64,000 bases of DNA from Algoriphagus marinus (GCF_001936475.1 NZ_MSPQ01000005.1:248001-312000); one strand, 5' to 3'. Positions 7,510-16,361 are shown, numbered from the stretch's first letter. The notes: a model not told the origin generated them from the sequence alone. Numbers and translations are program-made.

Positions 7510-10383
7510 ATGACGATACAACCAGAGCAGACTTTAGAAAACAACTTTGTACTTCAGCTTCAGGGTTTGGGTTACAAACCTGTCTCCATCCGGAATGAAG
7601 CCGACTTATTGCTCAATCTCAAATCCCAACTTGAGGTTCACAACAAAGTAACCCTAAGTGATGGTGATTTTAAGCAGGTGATGAACTTTATCAACAAGGG
7701 TAATGTCTTCGAGCGAGCTAAAATCCTCAGAGATCGTGTGCCTTATTTGGATGAAACGGGAGAACACCGAACGATCGAACTGATCAATCAAATCCACTGG
7801 TGTCAGAACCAGTTTCAGGTCACCCAGCAGATAGCTGTGGAGGGGAAATACAAGAATCGCTACGATGTCACTATCCTGATTAATGGACTTCCTCTCGTGC
7901 AAATCGAGCTGAAGCGAAGAGGACTAGAGTTGAAAGAAGCCTTCAAGCAAACCGACCGCTATTCCATTCATTCTTACGGAGCAGGTCAGGGGCTTTTCCA
8001 GTTTATCCAACTATTCGTCATCAGCAATGGTGTCAACACCAAGTACTATGCAAATGCACCCTTAAAAGACCGATCCTTCAAGCAGACCTTTTACTGGTCC
8101 GACACCAAGAATAAACTGATCACCCAGCTTTCAGATTTTACCGACATTTTTCTAGAGCCTTGCCATCTCTCAAAAATGATCACCAAGTATGTGGTGCTAA
8201 ACGAATCTCAGCGTACCCTTATGGTTCTCCGCCCCTACCAGTTCTATGCGGTGGAGGCAATTATTGAGCGAGTAAAAAGTACGACAAAGTATGGCTACAT
8301 CTGGCATACCACGGGCTAAGGAAAGACGCTCACCTCTTTTAAGGCGGCTCAGATCCTCACGAATTTGCCACAGGTCTACAAGGTAGTTTTCGTGGTGGAT
8401 CGAAAAGATTTAGACTACCAAACCACAGTCGAGTTCAATGCTTTCAGCAAGGGAAGTATTGACGGCACGAATAACACCAATACACTGGTCAAGCAATTAG
8501 CCGGAGACAATAAGCTGATCGTAACCACCATTCAGAAGCTCAATACCGCCATTACCAAAACTCGCCATCTAAGCCAACTGGACAAGTTGAAGCAAGAGCG
8601 AATCGTTTTTATTTTCGATGAGTGCCACCGAAGCCAGTTTGGTAAAACACACGAAGACATCAAAAACTTTTTCAAAAGTTCCCAGCTTTTTGGATTCACT
8701 GGTACCCCGATATTTGAAGAGAATGCAGGTAAGAACGCTTTTGGAAAGCGGACGACCACCATGCTATTTGGCGATTGCTTACACAAATACGTAATCACCG
8801 ATGCGATACGAGACGAAAACGTCTTAAAATTTTCGGTTGAGTACATCAGCACCTTTAAAAAGAAGGAAAACATCTTAGACATCAATGTGGAGGCAATCGA
8901 TGAAGAAGAAGTGATGAACGCTCCCCAGCGATTAAAAAATGTCACTGATTACATAATCGCTAACCACGGTCGAAAAACTCATAGCCTTTCCTTTACCTCG
9001 ATTTTCTGTGTGTCCAGTGTTCCCACATTGATTGAATACTACAAGCTTTTCCATCAAAAGAAAGAAGCTGGCGAACACTCCCTCAACATTGCGACCATCT
9101 TCTCCTACGGTGCAAACGTGGACCTGATTGATAGCGGAGATGAATTTGAGGAAGATTGGGAGGAAAGTGAGTTTGGGATAGCATCCGATTTGAAACGGGA
9201 CGATTATGCACAATCGGAAAAGAAACACCCAAGGGAATACCTGGATGAGTTCATGATCCACTACAATGGGACTTTTGGAACAAACTACAATACCAGAGAC
9301 AGTAAACTCTTTTACCAGTACTACAACGACCTTGCAGACCGGGTAAAGAAAAAGCAAATCGACCTGCTATTAGTCGTAAACATGTTTCTCACTGGGTTTG
9401 ACAGTAAGTCACTGAACACACTCTACGTCGATAAGAATTTGAAGTATCATGGTTTGATCCAAGCTTATTCTCGAACCAACCGTATTCTGGATGAGCTGAA
9501 ATCTCAAGGGAATATCGTCTGCTTCAGGAACCTCAAGCCAGCTACAGACGATGCGATCACACTTTTCTCGAATTTGGACGCAAAGGATGAGATTATCATG
9601 CAACCCTATGAGGACTATGTGTGTAAATTTCAGGAAGCAGTAGCGAAATTATTGGAGGTCGTCCCTACGGTGGATAGCGTAAATGAGCTACCAAGCGAGG
9701 TGGAGAAACTCGAGTTTATCAAAGCTTTTCGGGAACTCATGCGTTTGAAAAATGTACTGAGCACCTTCACTGAGTTTGAGTTTCAAGATTTGGGTATGTC
9801 CGAGCAAGTCTTTGAGGACTACAAGAGTAAATACCTGGACATCTACGATTCTAGTAAAAAACCAGGTAAAGAAAAGGTTTCGATTCTAAACGATGTGGAC
9901 TTTGAGTTGGAACTGATCCACAGAGACGAGATCAATGTTAGCTATATACTCAAGCTCTTGGCTAAACTGAAAGATGCCGCACCAGAGGATCAGGAAAAAC
10001 AGAAAAAAGCAATCGTTGAACTTATTGTCGGAGAATCCCAGCTGAGAAGCAAGCGGGAACTGATCGAGAAATTCATCAACCAAACACTGCCAACGATTGA
10101 AGACTCGGAAAATATACCTGAGGAGTTTTTGAGCTTCTGGACTAAGGAGCGTATCGAGGCACTGAAAACTCTAAGTGAAGAGGAAGGTCTTGATAGCGAA
10201 AAACTGGAAAGTGTGATCGGGGACTTTATCTATACCGAAAAAGAACCCTTGAGAGATGATATCATCAACATGCTTAAAGCTCGCCCGAGCTTGACCGAAC
10301 GGAGGACAATCGCAGAACGCGTGAAGTCAAAAATCATGGACTTCGTGGAGACTTTTATTAACGGGATTTCAGCGGCGGCTTAA
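7510..10383 (+). pseudogene. hsdR: Type I restriction subunit HsdR, interrupted by an in-frame TAA in the Walker A motif
   Basis: HsdR supplies the translocase and endonuclease of the type I complex. Codons 1-269 (7510-8316) hold the N-terminal nuclease domain, with D in RYDVTILI and E-x-K in VQIELKRRG, and end WHTTG. A TAA stop follows at 8317-8319, then the same frame continues GKTLTSFKAAQ. Intact proteins read TTGSGKT, so the Ser codon (probably TCA) has become TAA by one change. The rest (8320-10383) is otherwise undamaged: DECHRSQFG (motif II), FTGTP (motif III), QAYSRTNR (motif VI) and a full helical C-terminus. The first in-frame start after the stop is a TTG at 8365. Without readthrough no restriction activity is possible; HsdM and HsdS could still methylate. 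A base-calling error must be excluded. Confidence 0.9.
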
Positions 10384-10468
10384 TTAAAACTTAAAAATTT
10401 TTCAGGAAAACAGAGCTTATACGTTCCTGATCTTTTATTTTCACGCGTTTTTTTAAAACTGATTTTGT

Positions 10469-12529
10469 ATGAAATTAAGCTCAGAAGGAACCCCAAGAAT
10501 ATTTGATATAAAGGAAGAGGACTTAAAAGTGTCCGAGATTGGCAACACCCTAACACTGAAAAATAAAAATCCCAAAACGGGTAAGAACACAAAACTCTCA
10601 GAGGCTTTGAATTTCCTTCCATCGGGAATCATTTATAAGGCTGAAACTGGTATGGGAGCAACAACGCTAGAACTTAACAGCTTAAGAAACTCAATCATAG
10701 TGGAGCCTACAAGGAGTACAGCGTTTCAAAAAGCAAATAACCCAAACAATCCATTCCCAGCGTTGTATGTTGGATCGGATATCAAAACCAGAAAAGGGAT
10801 TAAGCCGTCAATGATCAAAAGCTACCTCAGGAGTAAAAATCCCTTCAAAAAGTTTCTAGTAGTAGCCGAAAGCTTGACCAAATTTATCAAACAAATTCCA
10901 ACCAAAGAGCTGGGAACATACCACTTTACCATCGATGAATCAGATTCTTTTCAGCTCGATTCAACCTTTCGGGATGGCATGGAAAAATGCTTGGACATCT
11001 ACAAACAGTTCGAACCAGAAAGAAGGTCGATGGTTACTGCAACACCACTAGAGTTTACTGACCCTGAGCTTTTAAATGAACCGAAAATCACTATACGGTA
11101 TGGGCACGGCAAAAAGAGGGATGTTCAACTTTTTGAATGCGACAATGGGTTTGGAGTTCTAGTAGAGTCAATATTGAACAAGTTTTCTGGTGACCCTTCG
11201 AACTTCGAAAAAGTAGTCATAGCCTTGAACAGTTTATCGTTGATAAACTCTGTGATTGAAGCTATTACCGACGACAAGCTTAGTGGAGGGATTGACATCG
11301 CACAGATAAATGTTTTGTGCAGCAGTTCGAGTGAGGACAAAGTCATAAAATACCATCAACTAAAAGGTGAGCATCTACCTGGCTTAGTGACGTTTATTAC
11401 GTCTGCTTTTTTCACGGGGCTTGATCTTCAGGATAAATTTCACCTTTTCACATATGTTTCATCAAAAGAGTCTGTCCTTCGGCTTTCTGAGAAGAAAATC
11501 AAACAAGTGGCTGGAAGAGGAAGAAACGGACTCTTGTCCGAAACTATCATCTACGAAAGAAAAGATATTCCGAAAGGCCCTTTCTTTTCTTTTCATGACT
11601 TGAAGGAAGCAGCGGAATCACAACTCCAAAGCCTGAACTGCATTGAGAAAACATACAGTAAAAGTCCTATCATGAAAGCACGAATCGAAAGTACCTTTAA
11701 AGCCATGCTGACAAATGGTGCTGTTGACTCTTCCCGGCTGGTTCGAAAGAATTTAAAAGGTGATTATTCGGTGTCCTTTTTAAATATCGACGCCTTACTT
11801 GAGTACTCACGAGTTGCAAAAACTGTTTATCATCCCAAAAACGGGCTTGCCGAAGCGCTTCGAACTAGTGGATGTGTAGTGAATATTTCTCAAAAACATT
11901 CGGCTTTACCGCCCAGAGAAACTGACTCGCATATAGCGAAATTGGCTTCTACCGAAAAGAAAAAACTGATAACGCTGCTCTACAATATCGCGAAAAGGAA
12001 AATGAGCTTTGAGGAAGCTTATGAGGAACAAGCCACAACAAAGGTTGTGGTATTAGGGCTGAGTATCTTTGAAAAGTTCAGGAAATACATCGATGAAGAT
12101 GTATTGATTGAGGCCATTTCAAAAACCCTTAGCAAAGAGAGATCTGGCACATCAGTTAGAAACCTGAAAAGGTTAGAAACCAAATTGGATTTCGCCATCC
12201 AAGATCCGACAACTGGTTTCCTAAAAGAGCTTTTTCAGCAAATTCCGCTTGCACCCGAAAAAGGTGTTTGGTACTCCAACGATGACCTGATAGTTAAGTA
12301 CCTAAATGCTGCTGCTATTTCTGGAAAACCAATACCGTCAGGAACTCAGCAAGACATGCAAAAAATGATCCTTGAGGACATCAAGGCCATATTTGAAACA
12401 AGATCAGGTAACAATAATGAGCGGGATGGTTATTATCTGAAAGGAAGAAAGATCGTGGAAGGTCTTCCGGCTGGTTTAAAAAAGTACTTTTTCCCCGGTT
12501 TTGCAGCGGAAGATTACATCCCTGATTAA
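10469..12529 (+). CDS. SF2-helicase-like protein with a degenerate Walker A motif
   Basis: A 686-aa protein, not assigned to a named family. The first 450 residues have the layout of a superfamily 2 helicase: a Walker A-like ETGMGATT near residue 58, TIDESDSF (motif II, DExD-like) near 155, TATPLEF (motif III) near 190 and QVAGRGRNGL (motif VI, arginine fingers) near 352. The Walker A Lys is replaced by Ala (GMGATT against GxGKT), so normal ATP binding is doubtful. The C-terminal 300 residues are helical and unassigned. It starts 85 bp after hsdR with its own AT-rich leader, and is followed by mobile-element genes, so it more likely belongs to the element than to the restriction system. Confidence 0.6.
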   Translation: MKLSSEGTPRIFDIKEEDLKVSEIGNTLTLKNKNPKTGKNTKLSEALNFLPSGIIYKAETGMGATTLELNSLRNSIIVEPTRSTAFQKANNPNNPFPALYVGSDIKTRKGIKPSMIKSYLRSKNPFKKFLVVAESLTKFIKQIPTKELGTYHFTIDESDSFQLDSTFRDGMEKCLDIYKQFEPERRSMVTATPLEFTDPELLNEPKITIRYGHGKKRDVQLFECDNGFGVLVESILNKFSGDPSNFEKVVIALNSLSLINSVIEAITDDKLSGGIDIAQINVLCSSSSEDKVIKYHQLKGEHLPGLVTFITSAFFTGLDLQDKFHLFTYVSSKESVLRLSEKKIKQVAGRGRNGLLSETIIYERKDIPKGPFFSFHDLKEAAESQLQSLNCIEKTYSKSPIMKARIESTFKAMLTNGAVDSSRLVRKNLKGDYSVSFLNIDALLEYSRVAKTVYHPKNGLAEALRTSGCVVNISQKHSALPPRETDSHIAKLASTEKKKLITLLYNIAKRKMSFEEAYEEQATTKVVVLGLSIFEKFRKYIDEDVLIEAISKTLSKERSGTSVRNLKRLETKLDFAIQDPTTGFLKELFQQIPLAPEKGVWYSNDDLIVKYLNAAAISGKPIPSGTQQDMQKMILEDIKAIFETRSGNNNERDGYYLKGRKIVEGLPAGLKKYFFPGFAAEDYIPD

Positions 12530-12716
12530 CGTGAGTTCTTGACGATTATATATAGCGCCAGAAATACATAACGGTCTTTTTGGTAGGTTGCTCTTTTCAG
12601 TTTTCTCAGGACATGTTAAAAATTAACTCTGCGACTCCGCGTTTGAAGGTGATCACCGGTGAGACTTATTTCGTCTCTTTCCTTTCGGTGCAAATTTGAA
12701 CTTGCTCAAAAAGTAA

Positions 12717-13097
12717 ATAGCTAAACTCGGTTACGTCCGGGTAAAGAATAATGCCTTAAAACACGGCAAAGAATGGTTTGTCGCCAAAGATGTGGCTGAA
12801 GTGTTGGGGTATAAGAACACCAGAGATGCCATCAGCAAGCATTGTAAAAATCAAAATACCGTCGCGATTCACGACGGAACCTCCGGTAATCCCAATTTGA
12901 CCATTATAAATCAAGCTGACGTAATCCGTCTGGCCACCAAACCCAAACTGCCTGCCGTAGAGAAGTTCGAGAAATGGGTGTTTGAAGATGTGCTTCTGAC
13001 TATCCTGAAAACCGGATCGCATCATGCAAACCCCTCTCAAGTGAGGGCCAACATTCTGGCTGATCGAAGGTGTTTAATCCTGTTTGAAGCATGGTGA
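12717..13097 (+). pseudogene. BRO-N domain antirepressor-like gene, 5'- and 3'-truncated
   Basis: The frame opens after a TAA at 12714-12716 and has no ATG, but from about 12765 it encodes a clear BRO-N domain: GKEWFVAKDVAEVLGYKNTR, followed by AISKHCK and later KFEKWVFEDVLLTILKTG. BRO-N proteins are phage- or virus-type antirepressors with a DNA-binding N-terminal domain. The first in-frame GTG (12792) would cut into the domain, and after about 35 further residues the frame ends at 13097 without the usual C-terminal domain. Both ends are therefore lost. The flanking 12530-12716 contains only short palindromes such as GGTGATCACC at 12648-12657. Confidence 0.65.
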
Positions 13098-13260
13098 TTT
13101 AACATTGAAAAAAGGACCACGCTTCTGACAATTACGCCAGTAGAAACCCTTGACGTTCAGCAAGAAAAAAAGACACAACTAACTGATTTTCTATATTTTA
13201 CACTAGTTTTTTCGACCGATTTTTTGTATATTATTTATGTAAGGATCAAAGTAAAAACCT

Positions 13261-13617
13261 ATGAATAACCTGTTTGTCATCACCTTGATCGATCACTTCC
13301 AATGTAACCCGATAGAACTATCAGGTGGATTTTTCAGCCGAAGCCAAGCAGCAGATTACCTGGACCAATTAGTCAACCATTTAGCCGATCAGGACTATGA
13401 GATTCGGAGACGGCCCAGCTGGATCGAAGTTTCCAATCTTGTAACGATTCAGATTAAACCAACAAATCAGATCCATTGGCAAAGAAGTGACAATCCAGAA
13501 GATCTGCGCGAGATTTTCGAATCCGACATCGAAAAGGTGATTAACTACATCAGCGAAAGTGAAGAACGTCTGATTCAGTTCCATGAGGAACTTGTGGAGA
13601 TAGAAGGCTCCTTTTGA
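13261..13617 (+). CDS. Hypothetical protein, 118 aa, element-associated
   Basis: I do not recognise this protein. It is acidic and soluble, begins MNNLFVITLIDHFQCNP, has a mixed alpha/beta look in its first 70 residues and a long C-terminal helix (about 78-115) rich in Glu and Ile. It precedes the structured region and ATPase gene on the same strand, about 170 bp upstream, and follows a 160-bp AT-rich gap likely to contain its promoter. Its codon use resembles that of its neighbours, and the frame is cleanly bounded by ATG and TGA. A small accessory protein of the element is the most that can be said. Confidence 0.5.
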   Translation: MNNLFVITLIDHFQCNPIELSGGFFSRSQAADYLDQLVNHLADQDYEIRRRPSWIEVSNLVTIQIKPTNQIHWQRSDNPEDLREIFESDIEKVINYISESEERLIQFHEELVEIEGSF

Positions 13618-13639
13618 AAAAACTCGGCAATTCATTTCA

Positions 13640-13720
13640 CGTGAGCGAGATCACGGGACCCCCAGCGGAAAGAGCCCCGGCTTGGCAAAAGTTGGGACTC
13701 TCCCCCGGGGGTCTTCTTTT
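13640..13720 (+). ncRNA. Candidate structured RNA or attenuator upstream of the ATPase gene
   Basis: Three stems can be drawn. CGTGA (13640-13644) pairs with TCACG (13651-13655) around a GCGAGA loop. GACCCCC (13657-13663) pairs with GGGGGTC (13707-13713). Inside this, AGAGCCC (13671-13677) pairs with GGG-A-CTCT (13694-13701). A T-rich run (TTCTTTT) follows, and the ATPase start lies 73 bp beyond the second stem. The G+C content is far above that of the surroundings. It may be a structured leader, an attenuator or simply a strong terminator of the preceding gene. Confidence 0.45.
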
Positions 13721-13785
13721 ACCCTTTTGCTACCCAGAATTCCTACCCCTCACTAAATCCAGTGTTAAACTTAAACTATTTAAAC

Positions 13786-14679
13786 ATGGAAAATTTACGC
13801 GTTTCAAAACGTTCCCAAGCACGAATCAGAGTATGTCTGCAGGGTCCGTCGGGGTCAGGAAAAACTTACTCCTCCCTCTTGCTCGCCTTCGGGCTTACTG
13901 GCAACTGGTCCAAGATTGCCGTCATTGACACCGAAAACCAGAGCGCTGACTTGTACGCCAGCCTTGGTCAGTACAATGTGATTGCAGTTGGATCACCTCA
14001 AACCCCTGAGAAATATGTGGAGGCGATCCAAATTTGTGAGAAAGCTGGAATGGAGGCGATCATCATCGACAGCATCTCACACGAGTGGGAAACTCTTCTC
14101 GATATTCACGCCAACTTACCTGGTAACAGTTTTAATAACTGGGCAAAGATCACACCGCGGCACAATGCCTTGTTGAACAAGATCCTTTCTTCTCCAGCTC
14201 ATGTGATTGCAACCGTGAGAAGCAAACAGGACTATGTATTGACTGACAAGAATGGTAAGATGGTGCCTGAAAAAGTTGGTCTGAAGGGCGTGCAGCGGGA
14301 TGGCTTAGAGTATGACTTTACTTTGGTTTTTGACGTGAATATCAAGCATCAGGCAATTGCTTCCAAAGATCGGACTGGTCTCTTTGTTGATCATCCAGAG
14401 TTTACCATAAACGAAAACACTGGTAAGCAAATCAAGGATTGGTGCGAAGAGAACAGCCCTTCTGAGAACAGTAATACTCCCAAATCCCTGCTGGACGATT
14501 TCGAAAAGGAGCTTCAGTTTATTGATGCAATACAGAACTGCAAGAACATGGATGAGTTGATAAAACTTTTTAACAACAACCCCGATCTACAACAGCCTTA
14601 CAAGGAGGAATTTGTTACAAAGAAAAACGACTTATTGAACCATCAAACCTTCAGACAAAATGGAACTTCTACCCGTTGA
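13786..14679 (+). CDS. Phage-type RecA-like ATPase (AAA_24/Sak4-like)
   Basis: A 297-aa P-loop ATPase. The Walker A motif is GPSGSGKTYSS near residues 22-31, the Walker B strand is AIIIDSISHEWE near 92-103, and FNNWAKITPRHN with HVIATVRSKQDY forms the rest of the RecA-like core, typical of phage nucleotide-binding proteins related to Sak4 single-strand-annealing factors. The C-terminal 70 residues are a helical extension. It probably acts in recombination or replication of the element. The ATG at 13786 is chosen because the protein starts right before its first strand; an upstream GTG at 13762 adds only eight residues. Its 3' end overlaps the DUF3871 gene by 20 bp. Confidence 0.78.
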   Translation: MENLRVSKRSQARIRVCLQGPSGSGKTYSSLLLAFGLTGNWSKIAVIDTENQSADLYASLGQYNVIAVGSPQTPEKYVEAIQICEKAGMEAIIIDSISHEWETLLDIHANLPGNSFNNWAKITPRHNALLNKILSSPAHVIATVRSKQDYVLTDKNGKMVPEKVGLKGVQRDGLEYDFTLVFDVNIKHQAIASKDRTGLFVDHPEFTINENTGKQIKDWCEENSPSENSNTPKSLLDDFEKELQFIDAIQNCKNMDELIKLFNNNPDLQQPYKEEFVTKKNDLLNHQTFRQNGTSTR

Positions 14680-15646
14680 TCAGCTAAAAATCCAACCGAG
14701 AATTGAGCCCGTTACTCCTCTGAGAACGGGTTCTTCGTTTATTGAGGCAAACACAGAAGTCGTGACTTTTGAAGAAATGCGAGATCGTCATGTGATTCCC
14801 GTGTTCTTGAAGGACAACGAGCCTACGATTTCTCACTGTGAATTCATCGAAACGGTTGCTCAAGCCACACAGGATGCATTTGGACTGGCCACGTTTCCGA
14901 GAGCAGACATCCGGGTATCCCATCCTGTAAAAGGCAGAGTTTACGAAGCCCGTCACAAGAAAGCTCAAGAATTGCTCCCAAATGAGAAAACGATCTACTT
15001 CGAGCGGATGGCTTTCATGATCTCTCTGCCTCAAATCAGGGACAGCATTTCTGGGAACCTCCTTGAGCTTACGATCGGTGGTGTGAAAGCATTCCACCTG
15101 GACAATCTCAACTCCTGCAAGGGTGGCCTAGAGCACTTCAAGGTTTTTATCGGATTCAAAAACCGAGTTTGTACCAATCTGTGTGTATCGACCAACGGTG
15201 TGAAAAAGGATTTGAAAGTGCGATCGCTTGAAGAGCTTTACAGAAGTGTATTCGATCTGATCTCAGGTTTTGATTCTGTAACGTTTCTGAGAAACTTGTC
15301 TAATCTGTCAAAGTACGAATTGGAGGAACATCAATTCGCCCAGATTATCGGTAGATGCAGGCTGTATCAGTTTCTGCCAGCAGTTCTCAGAAAAGAAATA
15401 CCAGAGCTGCTTATTAATGACACCCAAGTCTCGAGAATTGCAGAACACTTCTACTTAGACCCGAACTTCGCACCTTCTCAGAACGGTAGTATCGATTTGT
15501 GGAGATTCTACAACTTGTTCACGGGAGCAAATAAGCAATCGTACATCGACAAGTTTGTCGAAAGAGGGGTCAACGGGTTCGAGTTCACACAGAAGATCAG
15601 GCAAAGCCTGGAAGGCTCTTACCCGGAATTTTGGTATCTAACTTAA
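14660..15646 (+). CDS. DUF3871 family protein
   Basis: A 328-aa protein that I recognise as DUF3871, a Bacteroidota-restricted family found mainly in mobile elements. Family-like features are the N-terminal segment FLKDNEPTISHCEFIETV, HPVKGRVYEARHKKAQEL, and the central LTIGGVKAFHLDNLNSCKGG followed by FKVFIGFKNRVCTNLCVSTN. No catalytic motif is evident. The closing DLWRFYNLFTGANKQSYID segment resembles the end of phage DUF932-like proteins, so a DNA-transaction role is plausible but inferred. It overlaps the ATPase gene by 20 bp, so both are translated from one mRNA, and a strong terminator follows. Confidence 0.75.
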   Translation: MELLPVDQLKIQPRIEPVTPLRTGSSFIEANTEVVTFEEMRDRHVIPVFLKDNEPTISHCEFIETVAQATQDAFGLATFPRADIRVSHPVKGRVYEARHKKAQELLPNEKTIYFERMAFMISLPQIRDSISGNLLELTIGGVKAFHLDNLNSCKGGLEHFKVFIGFKNRVCTNLCVSTNGVKKDLKVRSLEELYRSVFDLISGFDSVTFLRNLSNLSKYELEEHQFAQIIGRCRLYQFLPAVLRKEIPELLINDTQVSRIAEHFYLDPNFAPSQNGSIDLWRFYNLFTGANKQSYIDKFVERGVNGFEFTQKIRQSLEGSYPEFWYLT

Positions 15647-15653
15647 ACTCAAG

Positions 15654-15680
15654 CCCACCGTCCAAAGCGGTGGGTTTTTT
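15654..15680 (+). terminator. Intrinsic terminator after the DUF3871 gene
   Basis: CCCACCG (15654-15660) and CGGTGGG (15668-15674) form a perfect 7-bp stem with a 7-nt loop, followed by six T. It lies 8 bp after the DUF3871 stop and 13 bp before the RadC-like start, so it separates the two units. Confidence 0.9.
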
Positions 15681-15692
15681 ATTAAACACATC

Positions 15693-16142
15693 ATGAAAAA
15701 CTTTCTTTACGAACTAAAGCTAAGCTATACAAGAACAGGAGATTACAAAAAGTATGACCCTCTCAGATCTAGCAAGGATGTTTTCCAAGTTCTGTCACAA
15801 ATCTTCGATACTGACTTGATGGAAGCCAGAGAGGAGTTTGTTATACTTTACCTAAACCGAGCCAATGTGGTTATCGGTTACTATAAAGCCTTTCAGGGAG
15901 GCGTTTCGTCCGTGGTTGCAGACACCAAACTGATTCTTTCCATGGGCTTGAAGTCCTTGGCTTCAGGAATCATCTTGGCACACAACCACCCTTCTGGAAG
16001 AATTCAACCTTCAGATCAGGACATTCGATTTACTCAAAAAGTAAAAGAAGCATGTAAACACGTGGACATTGAGTTGCTTGATCATCTCATTGTTACGGCG
16101 GACAATGGATTTTACAGTTTCGCAGATAATGGTCGAGTTTAA
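15693..16142 (+). CDS. RadC-like JAB/MPN-domain protein
   Basis: A 149-aa protein made of the RadC JAB domain only; chromosomal RadC is usually about 230 aa with an N-terminal helix-hairpin-helix region, absent here. The metal-binding JAMM motif is seen in ILAHNHPSGRIQPSDQDI (H-x-H-P-S-G with the downstream Asp), and the domain ends LLDHLIVTADNGFYSF as usual. Despite its name RadC has no proven repair role; short versions are typical of Bacteroidota mobile elements and islands. It is a separate transcription unit after the DUF3871 terminator and the last gene before the tRNA-Arg boundary. Confidence 0.85.
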   Translation: MKNFLYELKLSYTRTGDYKKYDPLRSSKDVFQVLSQIFDTDLMEAREEFVILYLNRANVVIGYYKAFQGGVSSVVADTKLILSMGLKSLASGIILAHNHPSGRIQPSDQDIRFTQKVKEACKHVDIELLDHLIVTADNGFYSFADNGRV

Positions 16143-16150
16143 AAACAGAA

Positions 16151-16182
16151 AAAAAAAGGGAGAAGCTTTAAGCTCCTCCCTT
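16151..16182 (-). terminator. Minus-strand intrinsic terminator near the island border
   Basis: AAGGGAG (16156-16162) and CTCCCTT (16176-16182) pair, extended inside by AGCTT-T-AAGCT with one mismatch. On the minus strand the stem is followed by a run of T (complement of the A run at 16151-16157). It is oriented to stop transcription coming from tRNA-Arg and also protects the RadC gene from it. Confidence 0.6.
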
Positions 16183-16276
16183 ACTGTTGACGCGATCTTT
16201 GTCTCCCTTGATTTTGGAGGGAGACAAGAAATGGAGACAAAACGTACTGAAATGTGCCTCTATTTCGCGTAACTTG

Positions 16277-16350
16277 TGACCTCGTCAAGATTCAAACTTG
16301 AAACCTCCTGAGCCGTAATCAGGTGCTCTATTCAGTTGAGCTACGAAGCC
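16277..16350 (-). tRNA. tRNA-Arg (anticodon ACG), probable island attachment site
   Basis: The minus strand folds into a full 74-nt cloverleaf: acceptor GGCTTCG pairs with CGAGGTC including two G-U pairs, D arm GCTCAACTGAATAGAGC, anticodon stem CCTGA/TCAGG with loop TTACGGC (anticodon ACG), T stem TCAAG/CTTGA and discriminator A. CCA is not encoded, as is common in Bacteroidota. A well-matched promoter lies 12 bp upstream. The 3' end points at the accessory block, and the two G-U pairs with the unusual 3' half suggest it was replaced by the copy carried on an integrating element. Confidence 0.88.
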
Positions 16351-16361
16351 ATATTGGAATG

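Larger units (their letters stand above)
1..16276. mobile_element. Probable genomic island (right part), bounded by tRNA-Arg
   Basis: Everything left of the tRNA-Arg gene is accessory in character: a type I restriction locus with embedded effector-like genes, a toxin-antitoxin pair, a BRO antirepressor remnant, a phage-type ATPase, DUF3871 and a RadC-like protein, almost all on the + strand. The tRNA 3' end (position 16277) faces this block, which is the usual geometry of an integrase-mediated insertion into a tRNA gene. The genes to the right are core functions. No integrase and no second att copy are visible, so the left border must lie outside the window. That it is a single island rather than two neighbouring ones is inference. 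Confidence 0.5.

Noticed and set aside
9409..9603. A 64-codon minus-strand frame within hsdR
   Set aside because: It is antisense to the conserved helicase motif VI region and has no features.
8365..10383. A separate helicase gene beginning at a TTG
   Set aside because: Its sequence continues the frame of the N-terminal part after the TAA and opens in the middle of the Walker A region, so it is the rest of hsdR and not an independent gene.
12613..12699. A 28-codon frame from ATG at 12613 in front of the BRO remnant
   Set aside because: It has no similarity that I can recognise and sits in a decayed region, so it is not listed as a gene.
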